Position numbers and translations under genes: made by a program. A DNA stretch of 42,735 nucleotides from positions 1-42,735 of the forward strand of contig CAJQKW010000029.1 in assembly GCA_905478975.1 (NCBI GenBank). Direction: 5' to 3'. Under the pieces are notes generated by a model. That model ran no database searches and was not told where the DNA came from. It worked only from the letters and a program-made list of their open reading frames with translations. Shown here one piece after another: positions 16,106 to 24,415 of this stretch (positions are counted from its first letter, which is position 1; each line of letters begins with the position of its first letter). Source of the DNA: an uncultured Pseudomonadales bacterium (lineage in GTDB: Bacteria; Pseudomonadota; Gammaproteobacteria; Pseudomonadales; Porticoccaceae).

Positions 16106-16552
16106 ATGATAAAACTGCACTCCCACCATGATATAGGCGCATCCAGAGATATTATCTGGGGGCTGTTGATGGACTTTGGCAATATCGAAGCCTGGTGGCC
16201 TGAAAATGGCCCAGTGCACATTGAACGAGTGGAGATAGAGGGTAGCGGCCCAGGCATGGTCCGCTATATGCACAACGCAGGCTTTGACAACCCTGTCGCC
16301 GAGCGCCTCGACGACCTGGATCTTGAAAACTACATTATTACTCTGTCCATTATCGGCGATCGCCCAGCTGGACTGCTGCACTATCAAGCAAGGGGACAGC
16401 TTACCGAACTCGAAGGTGGTGGCTGCCGGTTGACCTATGACTCAGAATTTATCGCCGAGCAAGGCCGCGAAGACGAGGCCCGCGGGTTTTTACTTGGCGC
16501 CTACGAATTGATGTATCAGGGCTTCGACCAAATTTCAGCGCAACAGCAATAA
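16106..16552 (+). CDS. SRPBCC family protein (polyketide cyclase/dehydrase-like)
   Basis: This 148-residue START/SRPBCC-fold protein has the usual beginning HSHHDIGASRDIIWGLLMDFGNIEAW-like in layout, the GSGPGMVRYM turn, and a C-terminal helix GAYELMYQGFDQI. SRPBCC proteins bind hydrophobic ligands and include polyketide cyclases and dehydrases. A binding or isomerase role for a hydrophobic intermediate fits the context. It lies between a SnoaL and an ABM gene in one operon. Confidence 0.82.
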   Translation: MIKLHSHHDIGASRDIIWGLLMDFGNIEAWWPENGPVHIERVEIEGSGPGMVRYMHNAGFDNPVAERLDDLDLENYIITLSIIGDRPAGLLHYQARGQLTELEGGGCRLTYDSEFIAEQGREDEARGFLLGAYELMYQGFDQISAQQQ

Positions 16553-16598
16553 ACCCCATTTAACAAAACCTATTAATAAAAACATCAGGGATTAAATT

Positions 16599-16913
16599 AT
16601 GTTAGCTATCTCCGCAAAAATTGAACTGGCCGCCAAAGATGTCGCTGCCTATATAGCAGCCGCACAAAAGATTATCGCCCCCACTCATCAAGAGCCTGGC
16701 TGTCAGCGCTATGCCATTGCAGTAGACGTCAACGACGCCAATGTAATCTGGATCTCTGAACAGTGGGAGAGTGAAGCGGCACTGATGGCCCACCTGGCCA
16801 TGCCCCATATTGTTGAATTTATGACCTTCTGCGGCACCGTCGAGATAACCGGCATGGATGTTGTTAAATATGATGTATCAGCCGCTGGCCCGCTGGTACT
16901 GCCCGAAAGCTAA
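16599..16913 (+). CDS. Antibiotic biosynthesis monooxygenase (ABM) domain protein (2)
   Basis: This 104-residue ABM-fold protein has the family pattern of an N-terminal strand (AISAKIELAAKD), an EPGCQRYAIAVD segment, WISEQWES, and the helix ALMAHLAMPHIVEF. It belongs with YgiN/ABM quinol monooxygenase-like proteins. It is the second ABM copy in the window and again lies in an operon with a SnoaL protein. The next gene is a Rieske oxygenase. A cofactor-free oxygenation of an enolised intermediate is possible but not shown. Confidence 0.84.
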   Translation: MLAISAKIELAAKDVAAYIAAAQKIIAPTHQEPGCQRYAIAVDVNDANVIWISEQWESEAALMAHLAMPHIVEFMTFCGTVEITGMDVVKYDVSAAGPLVLPES

Positions 16914-16941
16914 AACCTGAAACAGTCGAGGAATACACAGC

Positions 16942-18117
16942 ATGACTATTGCAGAGAACTACAACCGCATTATTGCCCGCATTATTGATGATGTAGACAA
17001 CGGCACCACAGACCAAGCCGAAAGCACCTTATCTGTTCCATCAAAAAACTATACCGATGCCGATATCTGGCAGCAGGAAATGGATCTGATCTTTAAAAAG
17101 GTGCCTGTATTTGTAGCCCTGACTCAGGAACTGCCTAACCCGGGCGACTACAAAACCTTTCAATTTCTGGACAAACCTCTGCTGATCACCCGCCTCAAAG
17201 ACGGTACCGCCCGGGTTATGCTCAATGTCTGCTCTCATCGAGCCATGACGGTTGCCACCGAGCCCTGCGGTAACAGGTCGCGCTTTACCTGCCCCTACCA
17301 TGGCTGGATGTATAGCAATGACGGTGTACTGCGCGGTGTTGCAGACCATGAAAAGTTTGGTGATTTCGACAAACAGACCAACGGCCTTACCCAGCTTCCC
17401 GTCTACGAGCGAGGCGGCATGATCTTTACCGTACTCGAGCCCGGTGAAAACGAGGTTGATTTCGATGACTTCCTGGGGGGCGTGATGGAGGATATCGGCC
17501 GTCTAGGCCTAGAGAACTGGCATTTCTGTGGCCAGCGCAAGATCGATGGCGCCAACTGGAAAGTCGCCTATGACGGCTATCTGGAAGGCTACCATTTTGC
17601 CGCTGCCCACCCAGAAACCATTGCCCAGCGCACCTATTCCAATATCATGCAGTTTGATGCCTACGGGCCCCATACATTGATCTGCTTCCCTCATCTGGCG
17701 ATTAAAGAAAACCTTGCCGATGTAGCTCCAGAGGATTATCACAGGCACGAAAACAATGGCTACGACTGGATTCGCACGCTGTTTCCTAATATCTCATTGT
17801 TTGTGGCACCGGAGATTACTCTAGTCAGCCAGATTATTCCCGGCCCACTGCCCAACCAGAACACCACCTATATCAACTTTATTCACCCCACCAAACCGGA
17901 TACAGAAGATACCGAACTGCAGGGCATGATGGACTTCTTCCAGGAGGTGGTGGATGTCGAAGACTACCAGGTAGGCTTGTCGATTCAGAAAGGCCTGGAA
18001 GCCAACGCCCACGCCAATGTGACCTTTGGCCGCAACGAAGCCGGCAACCAGCTGTTCCATAAATGGGTGGAATGGTATCTGGCCAATGACCCCACAGCGC
18101 CCAAGCCAACCCTTTAA
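16942..18117 (+). CDS. Rieske non-heme iron oxygenase, alpha subunit (2)
   Basis: This 391-residue oxygenase has Rieske ligands C97, H99, C117 and H120 (C-x-H-x17-C-x2-H; CSHRAM and CPYHGWMY). The catalytic iron site includes H218 and H223 in YLEGYHFAAAH. The length and layout fit the alpha-only ring-hydroxylating or demethylating group. No ferredoxin or beta subunit is beside it. It may share the Rieske ferredoxin encoded at 8867 or use a reductase elsewhere. GAGGA upstream sets the start. Confidence 0.9.
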   Translation: MTIAENYNRIIARIIDDVDNGTTDQAESTLSVPSKNYTDADIWQQEMDLIFKKVPVFVALTQELPNPGDYKTFQFLDKPLLITRLKDGTARVMLNVCSHRAMTVATEPCGNRSRFTCPYHGWMYSNDGVLRGVADHEKFGDFDKQTNGLTQLPVYERGGMIFTVLEPGENEVDFDDFLGGVMEDIGRLGLENWHFCGQRKIDGANWKVAYDGYLEGYHFAAAHPETIAQRTYSNIMQFDAYGPHTLICFPHLAIKENLADVAPEDYHRHENNGYDWIRTLFPNISLFVAPEITLVSQIIPGPLPNQNTTYINFIHPTKPDTEDTELQGMMDFFQEVVDVEDYQVGLSIQKGLEANAHANVTFGRNEAGNQLFHKWVEWYLANDPTAPKPTL

Positions 18118-18149
18118 TTGATTAAAAATAATAACCACAAAGGTGCCCA

Positions 18150-18956
18150 ATGAGTATTCATGACAACCGTGCAGGTCGCATCAACTGCCTACTGATTGCC
18201 GGAGGCGTGTGGCACGATATTGACCATGCCCGGCTGGAGCTGCTTAAGCTACTGGCAGAAGACGAGCGCTTCCGGGTGCGAGTATTTGAGGACTACGAAA
18301 ACCTCGAGGCCCTCAAGGAAGCCGATTTTATTGTTAGCTACACCTGTAATGTGGTGCCTTCATTAAAGGCTCAAGAGGCGCTTAAAGCCTGGGTTGAGAC
18401 AGGTGGCCGCTGGTATGCATTGCATGGCACTAATTCGATTATCCGGCTGATGTCCAGCGGGCTCTATGGCACCCCCGACTGGGCGCCATTATTTGTCGAA
18501 ACCCTGGGCTCCATGTTTCGCTCGCACCCGCCCATTGCTCCCTATACCGTCTCTGTCGCCGACCCAGACCACCCCCTGGCCAAGGGTATAGAACCCTTTG
18601 AATCTGATGACGAGCTGTATCTGATGAAAACCTATGGCGACCTGCATGTGATTCTAGATACAGAGTACGGCGGCAAAGCAGAGGGCTTTGAAGAAGATGA
18701 ATGGGAACATGCCCGTCATCCAGTGTTTTATACCCATAAAGTGGGTGAAGGTGAGGTGCTGTATCTGACGCTGGGCCACTGTCGTCATCATCATGATATG
18801 CAGCCATTGCTCCACTACTGGCCAACTATAGATCGCGGCTCCTGGGAACTACCCGTGTTTTATGAGCTGTTGCGACGAGGTATTCAATGGGCGATTGAGC
18901 CTATGGATAAAGCCACCGCTGATGCCATGGCCAAGGCTCGGGCTGCTGCAGAGTAA
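18150..18956 (+). CDS. ThuA-like domain protein
   Basis: This 268-residue ThuA-like (class I glutamine amidotransferase-like fold) protein has an N-terminal GGVWHDIDHAR segment, a central YALHGTNS loop where GATase-like proteins bear the nucleophile region, and DPDHPLAKGIEPF and TLGHCRHHHDM near the C-terminus. ThuA proteins are known from trehalose/sugar utilisation operons and many genomes, with no clear enzymatic reaction proven for most. Its place at the end of a SnoaL-SRPBCC-ABM-Rieske operon is not sugar-related. AAGGTG precedes the start by four bases. Confidence 0.82.
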   Translation: MSIHDNRAGRINCLLIAGGVWHDIDHARLELLKLLAEDERFRVRVFEDYENLEALKEADFIVSYTCNVVPSLKAQEALKAWVETGGRWYALHGTNSIIRLMSSGLYGTPDWAPLFVETLGSMFRSHPPIAPYTVSVADPDHPLAKGIEPFESDDELYLMKTYGDLHVILDTEYGGKAEGFEEDEWEHARHPVFYTHKVGEGEVLYLTLGHCRHHHDMQPLLHYWPTIDRGSWELPVFYELLRRGIQWAIEPMDKATADAMAKARAAAE

Positions 18957-19002
18957 CTTTCTAGAACAGAGGGCTGGCTGGTGGGGGCTGGGGTGCAGAG
19001 AG

Positions 19003-19115
19003 ATACCAGCCTGCGCTGGTATGACGTGTTGATTGTTATAGGGGCTGGTATGACGTGTTGATTGTTATAGACGCGCTGATTGTTATAGGGGCTGGTACGG
19101 CGTGGTGATTGCTAG
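19003..19115. repeat. Short tandem repeats and hairpin in a convergent spacer
   Basis: A perfect 8-bp hairpin (ATACCAGC 19003-19010 with GCTGGTAT 19015-19022) leads into direct repeats. A 27-bp unit beginning GCTGGTATGACGTG occurs at 19015-19041 and again at 19044-19070. A truncated copy (GCTGATTGTTATAG) starts at 19075, and a diverged copy is at about 19091-19115. CCTGCGCTGGTA at 19010-19021 also recurs in inverted orientation across the end of the P450 gene (19123-19135). The region lies between the convergent ThuA and P450 genes and may act in termination. Confidence 0.7.
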
Positions 19116-19122
19116 CGCAAAG

Positions 19123-20322
19123 TTACCAGCGCAGGTTTAATTGATTTACTACACCGACAATACCGCTGCTGAAGCTAACCTCTGCATCCTCATTTACATC
19201 AAAATCCGGTATGCGCCGCAACCATTCTTCAATGGCGATGCGCAGCTCAACCCGGGCCAGATTTTTGCCGGGACAGGTATGGGCACCGCGGCCAAAGGTG
19301 AGACTATTACCCTGCTTGCGACCAAACTCCACAGCCACGGCATTGGGAGTAAAAGTATTATCCATACCAGCTAATGGGGTTGGTGCGGCAACCATATCCC
19401 CCGCCTTTAACTGTACGCCATGAAACTCCATATCTTCGGTAACTTCTCTGGCCACAGTGACCAGCGGGAAGCGTCGCAAGATCTCCTCAACCGCATCGCT
19501 GACACTGATTTGCCCGGTAATAATTTGCTGGCGGTGCGGCTTATTGCGGGCCAAAAACAGAAACACAAAACCGAGTAGATTGACCACAGTGTCGACACCG
19601 GCAATAAACACCTGAATAGACAATTTAATGGCCTCTTCTCTGGTCAAACGGCGGCCGTTGGTTTCCGTATTAATCATACGACTCAGCATATCTGTGCCAT
19701 CTGCACCCATCCGCTGGTCCACGTAGGGAGCAATATAATCCTTGAGGTTTTGCAGTGCCTCGGCAAAGGTAATGGTGCCGTCTGGTCTAATCAGCTGGTC
19801 AGTCCAGTACTTGGTCTGGGGTATATCCTTTTCTGGCAGATCCATCATCGACAGAAATACACGGATCGGCAGAATATCGGCAAAATCCTGGGTGAAATTA
19901 CACTCACCTCTGTCGGCAAAACCATCGATCAGGCTAGTGACAATTGCGCGGATATCCTCACCCATAGCATTAATCGCCGCCGGTGCCATGCTGTGGTTTA
20001 GGGTTTTGCGATAAAAATGGTGCTCTGGGGGATCTATGGTGGTTGGCAGCAAACCATGGTCTGCACTATGGCTCTTGGGAAGAATTATACTGCGGCTGGA
20101 AAATCTGCTGTAGTCGGTCAGTATCTCTTCAATAATAGATGATCTTGTAGGCAGCCAATGGCCTTCATTTTGCTGGGTCCACACCAGAGGGCAGGAATCG
20201 TCCTCTTGCAATAATCTGACCCAGGCTTCGTGGAAGTCTTTCTCAATGCCCGGTGGGGCGTACATATTAAAGTCTCGAACCAGGTGCTCTGGAACATGCT
20301 CAGGTAATCTTTCAGTGCTCAT
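19123..20322 (-). CDS. Cytochrome P450, CYP101 (P450cam)-like
   Basis: This 399-residue P450 has the heme-binding FGRGAHTCPG with C350, the ExxR motif E280-R283, and the oxygen-activating AGVDT with D244 and T245. From memory it aligns with P450cam almost without gaps at an offset of seven residues: C350 to C357, T245 to T252, R105 to R112. R112 of P450cam binds putidaredoxin. The residue matching substrate-binding Tyr96 is H89, and pocket positions L244, V247 and G248 become Q237, I240 and A241, so the substrate should differ from camphor. ATG 20322 is chosen because GGAGG ends five bases upstream. A TTG at 20337 overlaps that site. It is the last gene of the ACAD-ACAD-SDR-SDR-P450 operon. 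Hydroxylation of a terpenoid is a fair inference. Confidence 0.93.
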   Translation of the reverse strand: MSTERLPEHVPEHLVRDFNMYAPPGIEKDFHEAWVRLLQEDDSCPLVWTQQNEGHWLPTRSSIIEEILTDYSRFSSRSIILPKSHSADHGLLPTTIDPPEHHFYRKTLNHSMAPAAINAMGEDIRAIVTSLIDGFADRGECNFTQDFADILPIRVFLSMMDLPEKDIPQTKYWTDQLIRPDGTITFAEALQNLKDYIAPYVDQRMGADGTDMLSRMINTETNGRRLTREEAIKLSIQVFIAGVDTVVNLLGFVFLFLARNKPHRQQIITGQISVSDAVEEILRRFPLVTVAREVTEDMEFHGVQLKAGDMVAAPTPLAGMDNTFTPNAVAVEFGRKQGNSLTFGRGAHTCPGKNLARVELRIAIEEWLRRIPDFDVNEDAEVSFSSGIVGVVNQLNLRW

Positions 20323-20340
20323 TCCAGCCTCCAACAAGTT

Positions 20341-21111
20341 CTACCCTAGCCTCACAGAATGGGCCGCATCTGCGGTGACCACAGTGCCCGCCATATAACT
20401 TGCAGCATTACTGGCTAACAGCAAAATCGTACCATCCAGTTCAGATAACTGCCCTGCTCGCCCCAGTGGTAGATTAGCCAGATCAGCTTTGCCTTGCTCT
20501 GTCTCATAATAGTCAGCCACCAGATCCGTATGCAAAAAGCCCGGCGCCAATGCATTAACCCGGATGCCATGCTCCACCAGCTCGTGCCCCATGACAGCAG
20601 TCAGCTGATTGACCGCACCTTTAGAGGCACTGTAATGGGTCAGACCCTTAAATGAAGACACCGCACAGATCGAGGAAATATTAATAATATTGCCACCAAT
20701 GCCCGCGGCTAACATGCGCTGCGCCCCTTCCTGGCCCAGATTAAACACCCCTTTAACATTCACATTCAGCACATGGTCCCAGTTGCCCTCCTCCATCTCG
20801 ACAAAGGGTTGACGACCTGTGGCACCGGCATTGCTAAAGATAATATCCGGCGTACCAAATTCCTTCTCGGCAAGATCAAAGCCTGCTTTGACCGAAGCGC
20901 GATCGGTCACATCCATGGCCACTGCCAGAGCTTTGCCGCCCTTGGCCCTAATACTCTCAGCAAGGTTCTCCAACAGATCTACTCTCCGTGCAGCACAGAC
21001 TACTGCAACACCATTATCTGCCAGCAATTTAGCGATATGCTCTCCCAAACCACTGGATGCACCGCTGACCATTGCCACTCTGCCCTTCACGGAAAATAGT
21101 TTATCTATCAC
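20341..21111 (-). CDS. Short-chain dehydrogenase/reductase (2), next to the P450
   Basis: This is a classical SDR with the cofactor motif SGASSGLG, NAGATG, the catalytic YSASK and Ser in NISSICAVSS, and APGFLHTDL. The start codon is probably GTG 21111 (MIDKLF; 256 aa), with AGGTGA five bases upstream. A GTG at 21120 lacks a ribosome-binding site. It is cotranscribed with the P450, whose start lies about 18 bases downstream. The natural guess is that it oxidises the alcohol made by the P450, as the hydroxycamphor dehydrogenase does in camphor degradation. Confidence 0.88.
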   Translation of the reverse strand: MIDKLFSVKGRVAMVSGASSGLGEHIAKLLADNGVAVVCAARRVDLLENLAESIRAKGGKALAVAMDVTDRASVKAGFDLAEKEFGTPDIIFSNAGATGRQPFVEMEEGNWDHVLNVNVKGVFNLGQEGAQRMLAAGIGGNIINISSICAVSSFKGLTHYSASKGAVNQLTAVMGHELVEHGIRVNALAPGFLHTDLVADYYETEQGKADLANLPLGRAGQLSELDGTILLLASNAASYMAGTVVTADAAHSVRLG

Positions 21112-21153
21112 GGAATTCACCTTTTTATTATTTTTAAATTAAAACTGCAGAGA

Positions 21154-21915
21154 TTAGAATTGCACTCGCTTGGTAAAGCCACCATCAATCACCACATTGG
21201 TGCCAGAGGTGTAGGCTGACAATGGGCTCAGCAGCAGAGCCACCTGCACACAGACTTCTTCAGCGGTGCCCATGCGACCTGCAGGAATCATGGCCACAGT
21301 AGACTCATAGATTTCTGGCATTGCGGCTTTAATCTGATCCCAGGCACCACCATCAATAAAGATCGGGCCCGGGCTTACGGTATTAACCCGAATACCCATA
21401 GGCGCCAGATCCTGAGCCAGATTGCCGAAGTAGTTGAGCAGTGCGGCTTTCATCGCGCCATAGGGCACAGCACCGGCGAAGGCTTCCAGAGAAGCGGTAG
21501 AACCAATGCTGACAATAGAGCCACAGTCAGATTTTTCCAGATGGGGCTTAGCTGCATTAACCGCTTTCCAACTGGCCAGAACATCGGCTTCAAAATTGCT
21601 GCGCCATCCGGATTCCTCTGCATCAGCGCCACCGGCACTGACATTGGCGACAAAGCCATCGACGCCACCTAGGGCATCGGCACAGTTGCCCACCCAGGCT
21701 TCCAGTGAAGCAGAGTCAGTGACATCAACCACTTCACCATGGGCTTTTACGCCCATGGCTTTAATAGTATCTACCGCAGCGTTTACCTCATCGGCATTGC
21801 GCGCACAGATACCTACATTACAGCCCTCGGCGGCCAGTGTTTTTGCCAGGGCAAAACCAATGCCCTTAGATGAACCGGTAATCAAAACTGATTTATTCTT
21901 TAATTGCAGATCCAT
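21154..21915 (-). CDS. Short-chain dehydrogenase/reductase (3)
   Basis: This 253-residue SDR has TGSSKGIG near the N-terminus, a catalytic YGAMK with an upstream Ser (VSIGSTAS), and SPGPIFIDGG, which is typical of the FabG-like group. The N-terminal MDLQLKNKSVLITG is a standard SDR opening. AAGGAG eight bases upstream defines the start. It lies between an acyl-CoA dehydrogenase and SDR (2) in the P450 operon. It may act on a 3-hydroxyacyl-CoA or on a ring alcohol, and the sequence does not decide which. Confidence 0.89.
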   Translation of the reverse strand: MDLQLKNKSVLITGSSKGIGFALAKTLAAEGCNVGICARNADEVNAAVDTIKAMGVKAHGEVVDVTDSASLEAWVGNCADALGGVDGFVANVSAGGADAEESGWRSNFEADVLASWKAVNAAKPHLEKSDCGSIVSIGSTASLEAFAGAVPYGAMKAALLNYFGNLAQDLAPMGIRVNTVSPGPIFIDGGAWDQIKAAMPEIYESTVAMIPAGRMGTAEEVCVQVALLLSPLSAYTSGTNVVIDGGFTKRVQF

Positions 21916-21949
21916 AATGATCGCTCCTTATTATTGGTTTTATATGGCG

Positions 21950-23086
21950 TCAAATTTCAAATTGCATATAGCGTGACAGGTGAGAATCTCGCGATCCAAA
22001 CATCACACCAATAGCCGCCAAGCGTTTAAAATAATGACCGACACTAAACTCGTCGGTCGTGCCTATTCCTCCGTGCAGCTGTATCGCATTGTGCGACACA
22101 TACCGCCCTGCCTTGCCCACCTTTGCTTTGAGAGCGGCAACACATTGCTGTGCATCCTCAGAGCCGTTATCTAATTTCCAGGCCGTGGCCATTAGCAGTG
22201 ATCTGGTTAATTCAATGTCCATATACATATCTGCCATGCGGTGACGCAACACTTGAAAGCTGGAAATTGACTGGCCAAATTGTTTGCGCTGTTTGGTGTA
22301 ATCTACTGTGGCATTGAGCAATGCATCCATTGCGCCCACAGCTTCAGCACAGACGGCCACTATGGCTCTTGAGAAAATTGGTTCCGCCAGCTCAGAAAAC
22401 TCACCGGCAACGCCCACCAGAGCCTGAGCATCCAATGCAACATTGTCCAACTGCAATTCACAGGCCGAGCGTCCATCATAGGTTTTATAGTTTTTGCAGC
22501 TCAGTCCTGGAGCATTTTTAGGCACCGCAAATAGGCTGATGCCCGCAGCGGAATCCAATACATCGTTGCCAGTGCGAGCCGTCACTAGAAATAGATCGGC
22601 CTCGGGGCCATTGAGCACAACCGCCTTGTGGCCATTGAGCAGGTAGCCATTGGCAGCCACTTCAGCCTTGGCTGCTACATACTGAGGGTTGGCCATATGG
22701 CCTTCCTCCAGGTAGGCCAGCGCCCCCTGCAACTCTCCGGCCATTAGCCCGGCGAGATACTGTTGTTTTATCGCAGTCTGCCCACCGGCCTCAAGCAAGC
22801 CGCCCACCAGCACCACAGATTCCAGATAGGGCTCCAGCACCAGATACTTGCCAAACTGCTCGCACAGAATCATGGTCTCCAGGGCGCCACCACCAAAGCC
22901 ACCGGCCTCTTCCTCAAAGGTCATGGCCAGCCAGCCCAGGTCTGCAAACATCTGCCACTGCTCGGCATTAAAGCCAGCATCCCGAGCAAGCGCAGCCTGA
23001 CGGTTTTCGAAGCTGTAGTTTTCGCGCAGGTACTTGTCTGCACTGTCGTGCAACATGGTCTGTTCTTCGCTGTATTCAATAAACAT
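21950..23086 (-). CDS. Acyl-CoA dehydrogenase, second subunit of a heteromeric pair
   Basis: This 378-residue ACAD-fold flavoprotein has an N-terminal all-helical domain, a middle beta domain and a C-terminal FAD-binding domain ending QLHGGIGTTDEFSVGHYFKRL. Adjacent non-identical ACAD genes of this kind (FadE28/FadE29-like) encode alpha2beta2 enzymes in steroid side-chain degradation. The first subunit gene lies 12 bases upstream (23099-24286). The pair probably desaturates a bulky branched or cyclic acyl-CoA. Which subunit carries the active-site base cannot be settled from the motif alone. Confidence 0.87.
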   Translation of the reverse strand: MFIEYSEEQTMLHDSADKYLRENYSFENRQAALARDAGFNAEQWQMFADLGWLAMTFEEEAGGFGGGALETMILCEQFGKYLVLEPYLESVVLVGGLLEAGGQTAIKQQYLAGLMAGELQGALAYLEEGHMANPQYVAAKAEVAANGYLLNGHKAVVLNGPEADLFLVTARTGNDVLDSAAGISLFAVPKNAPGLSCKNYKTYDGRSACELQLDNVALDAQALVGVAGEFSELAEPIFSRAIVAVCAEAVGAMDALLNATVDYTKQRKQFGQSISSFQVLRHRMADMYMDIELTRSLLMATAWKLDNGSEDAQQCVAALKAKVGKAGRYVSHNAIQLHGGIGTTDEFSVGHYFKRLAAIGVMFGSRDSHLSRYMQFEI

Positions 23087-23098
23087 GCAATAACCCCA

Positions 23099-24286
23099 CT
23101 ACAGCCGCAGAACTCGTTTAGCGATAATATCTCGCTGAATTTCTGCCGAGCCTCCATAAATAGTTGAGGCGCGATTATTAATATATTCGGCCATGGTGGT
23201 CAGGCCACAGTCGGGGCCTATGGTGTCGCCCTGATAGCTTGGCTGCAGAGCATCCAACTGCTTAACCAGCGCATGTTCACCCATTACTTCCAGACTTAAT
23301 TCATTAAAGCGCTGACCAATCTCTGTGCCCACCACCTTGGTCAGGGACGACAGTGCTCCGGCATTACCACCTGCCTCAAAGGCGCCCTTAACCCGCAGCT
23401 CAGTATATTCAAGGGCCAGTGCGTCCACCGCAATATCGGCCAGCTTGGCGGTAAATACAGGGTTCTGGCTCCACAGCTGGTTATCAGCATCGCGCTGAGA
23501 GTTTGCCTGCTTGTTGATTTTGGCCATTTGTTTTTTATGGTCGATGGTAAAATTGTGGCCTCCGCGCTCAAATTCCAGCAGCGACTTGGCTACATCCCAA
23601 CCCTGGTTTTCTTGCCCTAGAAGATTGCTCGCGGGAACCCGCACATTGTCAAAAAACACTTGGCACTGCTCAACGGTGCCATCCAGGCCAACAATAGGTT
23701 CGACCTGAAGGCCCTGAGAATCCATATCCACCAATATAAAACTGATGCCAGCCTGGGGGCGTCCCTCTTTTGAGGTTCTCACCAGACAGAAAATTTTATT
23801 GCTGTGCTGAGCATAGCTAGTCCAGATTTTTGAACCATTGATTAAGTAGTCGTCTCCATCCCGCACCGCAGAAGTAATCAACGATGCCAGGTCAGAGCCG
23901 GCACCGGGCTCGGAGTAGCCCTGGCACCACATGTCTTCGCCGGAGAGTATTCTCGGCAAGTAATAGTCTTTTTGCTGCTCAGTACCGTGGAGCATCAGCA
24001 TAGGCCCCAGCATCTGCAAACCCATTGCGGGTAACGAGGGTGCATTGGCCAGCTTGCACTCCTCCTGAAAGATATAACGCTGATTGAGCGTCCAGCCTGT
24101 TCCGCCGTATTCCGCGGGCCAGTCTGGCGCAATCCAACCCTGACTATGCAGCGCCCGGTGCCATTTCATAGTGGCATCGTAATCCGCAAATACACTGGTC
24201 ATCAGCTCACCGGCACGCACAATATCTGGCGTCAGCGCGCGCTCAAGAAAGGCTCGGACTTCTTCGCGGAACAGGTTATCGGTCAT
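23099..24286 (-). CDS. Acyl-CoA dehydrogenase, first subunit of a heteromeric pair
   Basis: This 395-residue acyl-CoA dehydrogenase opens with NLFREEVRAFLE. It has WCQGYSEPGAGSDLAS (the FAD/substrate loop), KIWTSYAQHS, and a C-terminal IYGGSAEIQRDIIAKRVL helix typical of actinobacterial-type FadE proteins acting on polycyclic or branched substrates. It is the first gene of the five-gene P450 operon. A promoter (TTGCAA, 17 bases, TAAAAT on the minus strand) and a clear shared-motif operator stand directly upstream. The joint placement with the P450 links hydroxylation and beta-oxidation of the same substrate. Confidence 0.9.
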   Translation of the reverse strand: MTDNLFREEVRAFLERALTPDIVRAGELMTSVFADYDATMKWHRALHSQGWIAPDWPAEYGGTGWTLNQRYIFQEECKLANAPSLPAMGLQMLGPMLMLHGTEQQKDYYLPRILSGEDMWCQGYSEPGAGSDLASLITSAVRDGDDYLINGSKIWTSYAQHSNKIFCLVRTSKEGRPQAGISFILVDMDSQGLQVEPIVGLDGTVEQCQVFFDNVRVPASNLLGQENQGWDVAKSLLEFERGGHNFTIDHKKQMAKINKQANSQRDADNQLWSQNPVFTAKLADIAVDALALEYTELRVKGAFEAGGNAGALSSLTKVVGTEIGQRFNELSLEVMGEHALVKQLDALQPSYQGDTIGPDCGLTTMAEYINNRASTIYGGSAEIQRDIIAKRVLRL

Positions 24287-24322
24287 AGATTATCTCGGTT
24301 GAAAATTTAACGACTGCAACAT

Positions 24323-24344
24323 AAACAAACAGCCTTGTTTTTAT
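24323..24344. promoter_or_regulatory. Putative operator S3 of the shared 22-bp motif
   Basis: AAACAAAC - AGCCTT - GTTTTTAT is one of the best matches to the pattern AAACmAAC-N6-GTTTkTTT. It overlaps the -10 box and presumed transcription start of the ACAD/P450 operon promoter, where a bound repressor would block transcription. Confidence 0.6.
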
Positions 24345-24371
24345 TTTATGGTCAATAGCAAACTATTGCAA
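24343..24371 (-). promoter_or_regulatory. Probable promoter of the ACAD/P450 operon
   Basis: Read on the minus strand, TTGCAA (24371-24366) and TAAAAT (24348-24343) are separated by 17 bases, about 57 bases upstream of the first ATG. It lies between the end of the ligase gene and the operon, so the ligase is a separate unit. Confidence 0.5.
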
Positions 24372-24415
24372 CGAAATCCCGGCTAGCCATGAGTTGTTCT
24401 GGTTCAGCAAAAATA

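Noticed and set aside
20323-20337. TTG start for the P450 gene
   Set aside because: The TTG overlaps the GGAGG ribosome-binding site that serves ATG 20322.
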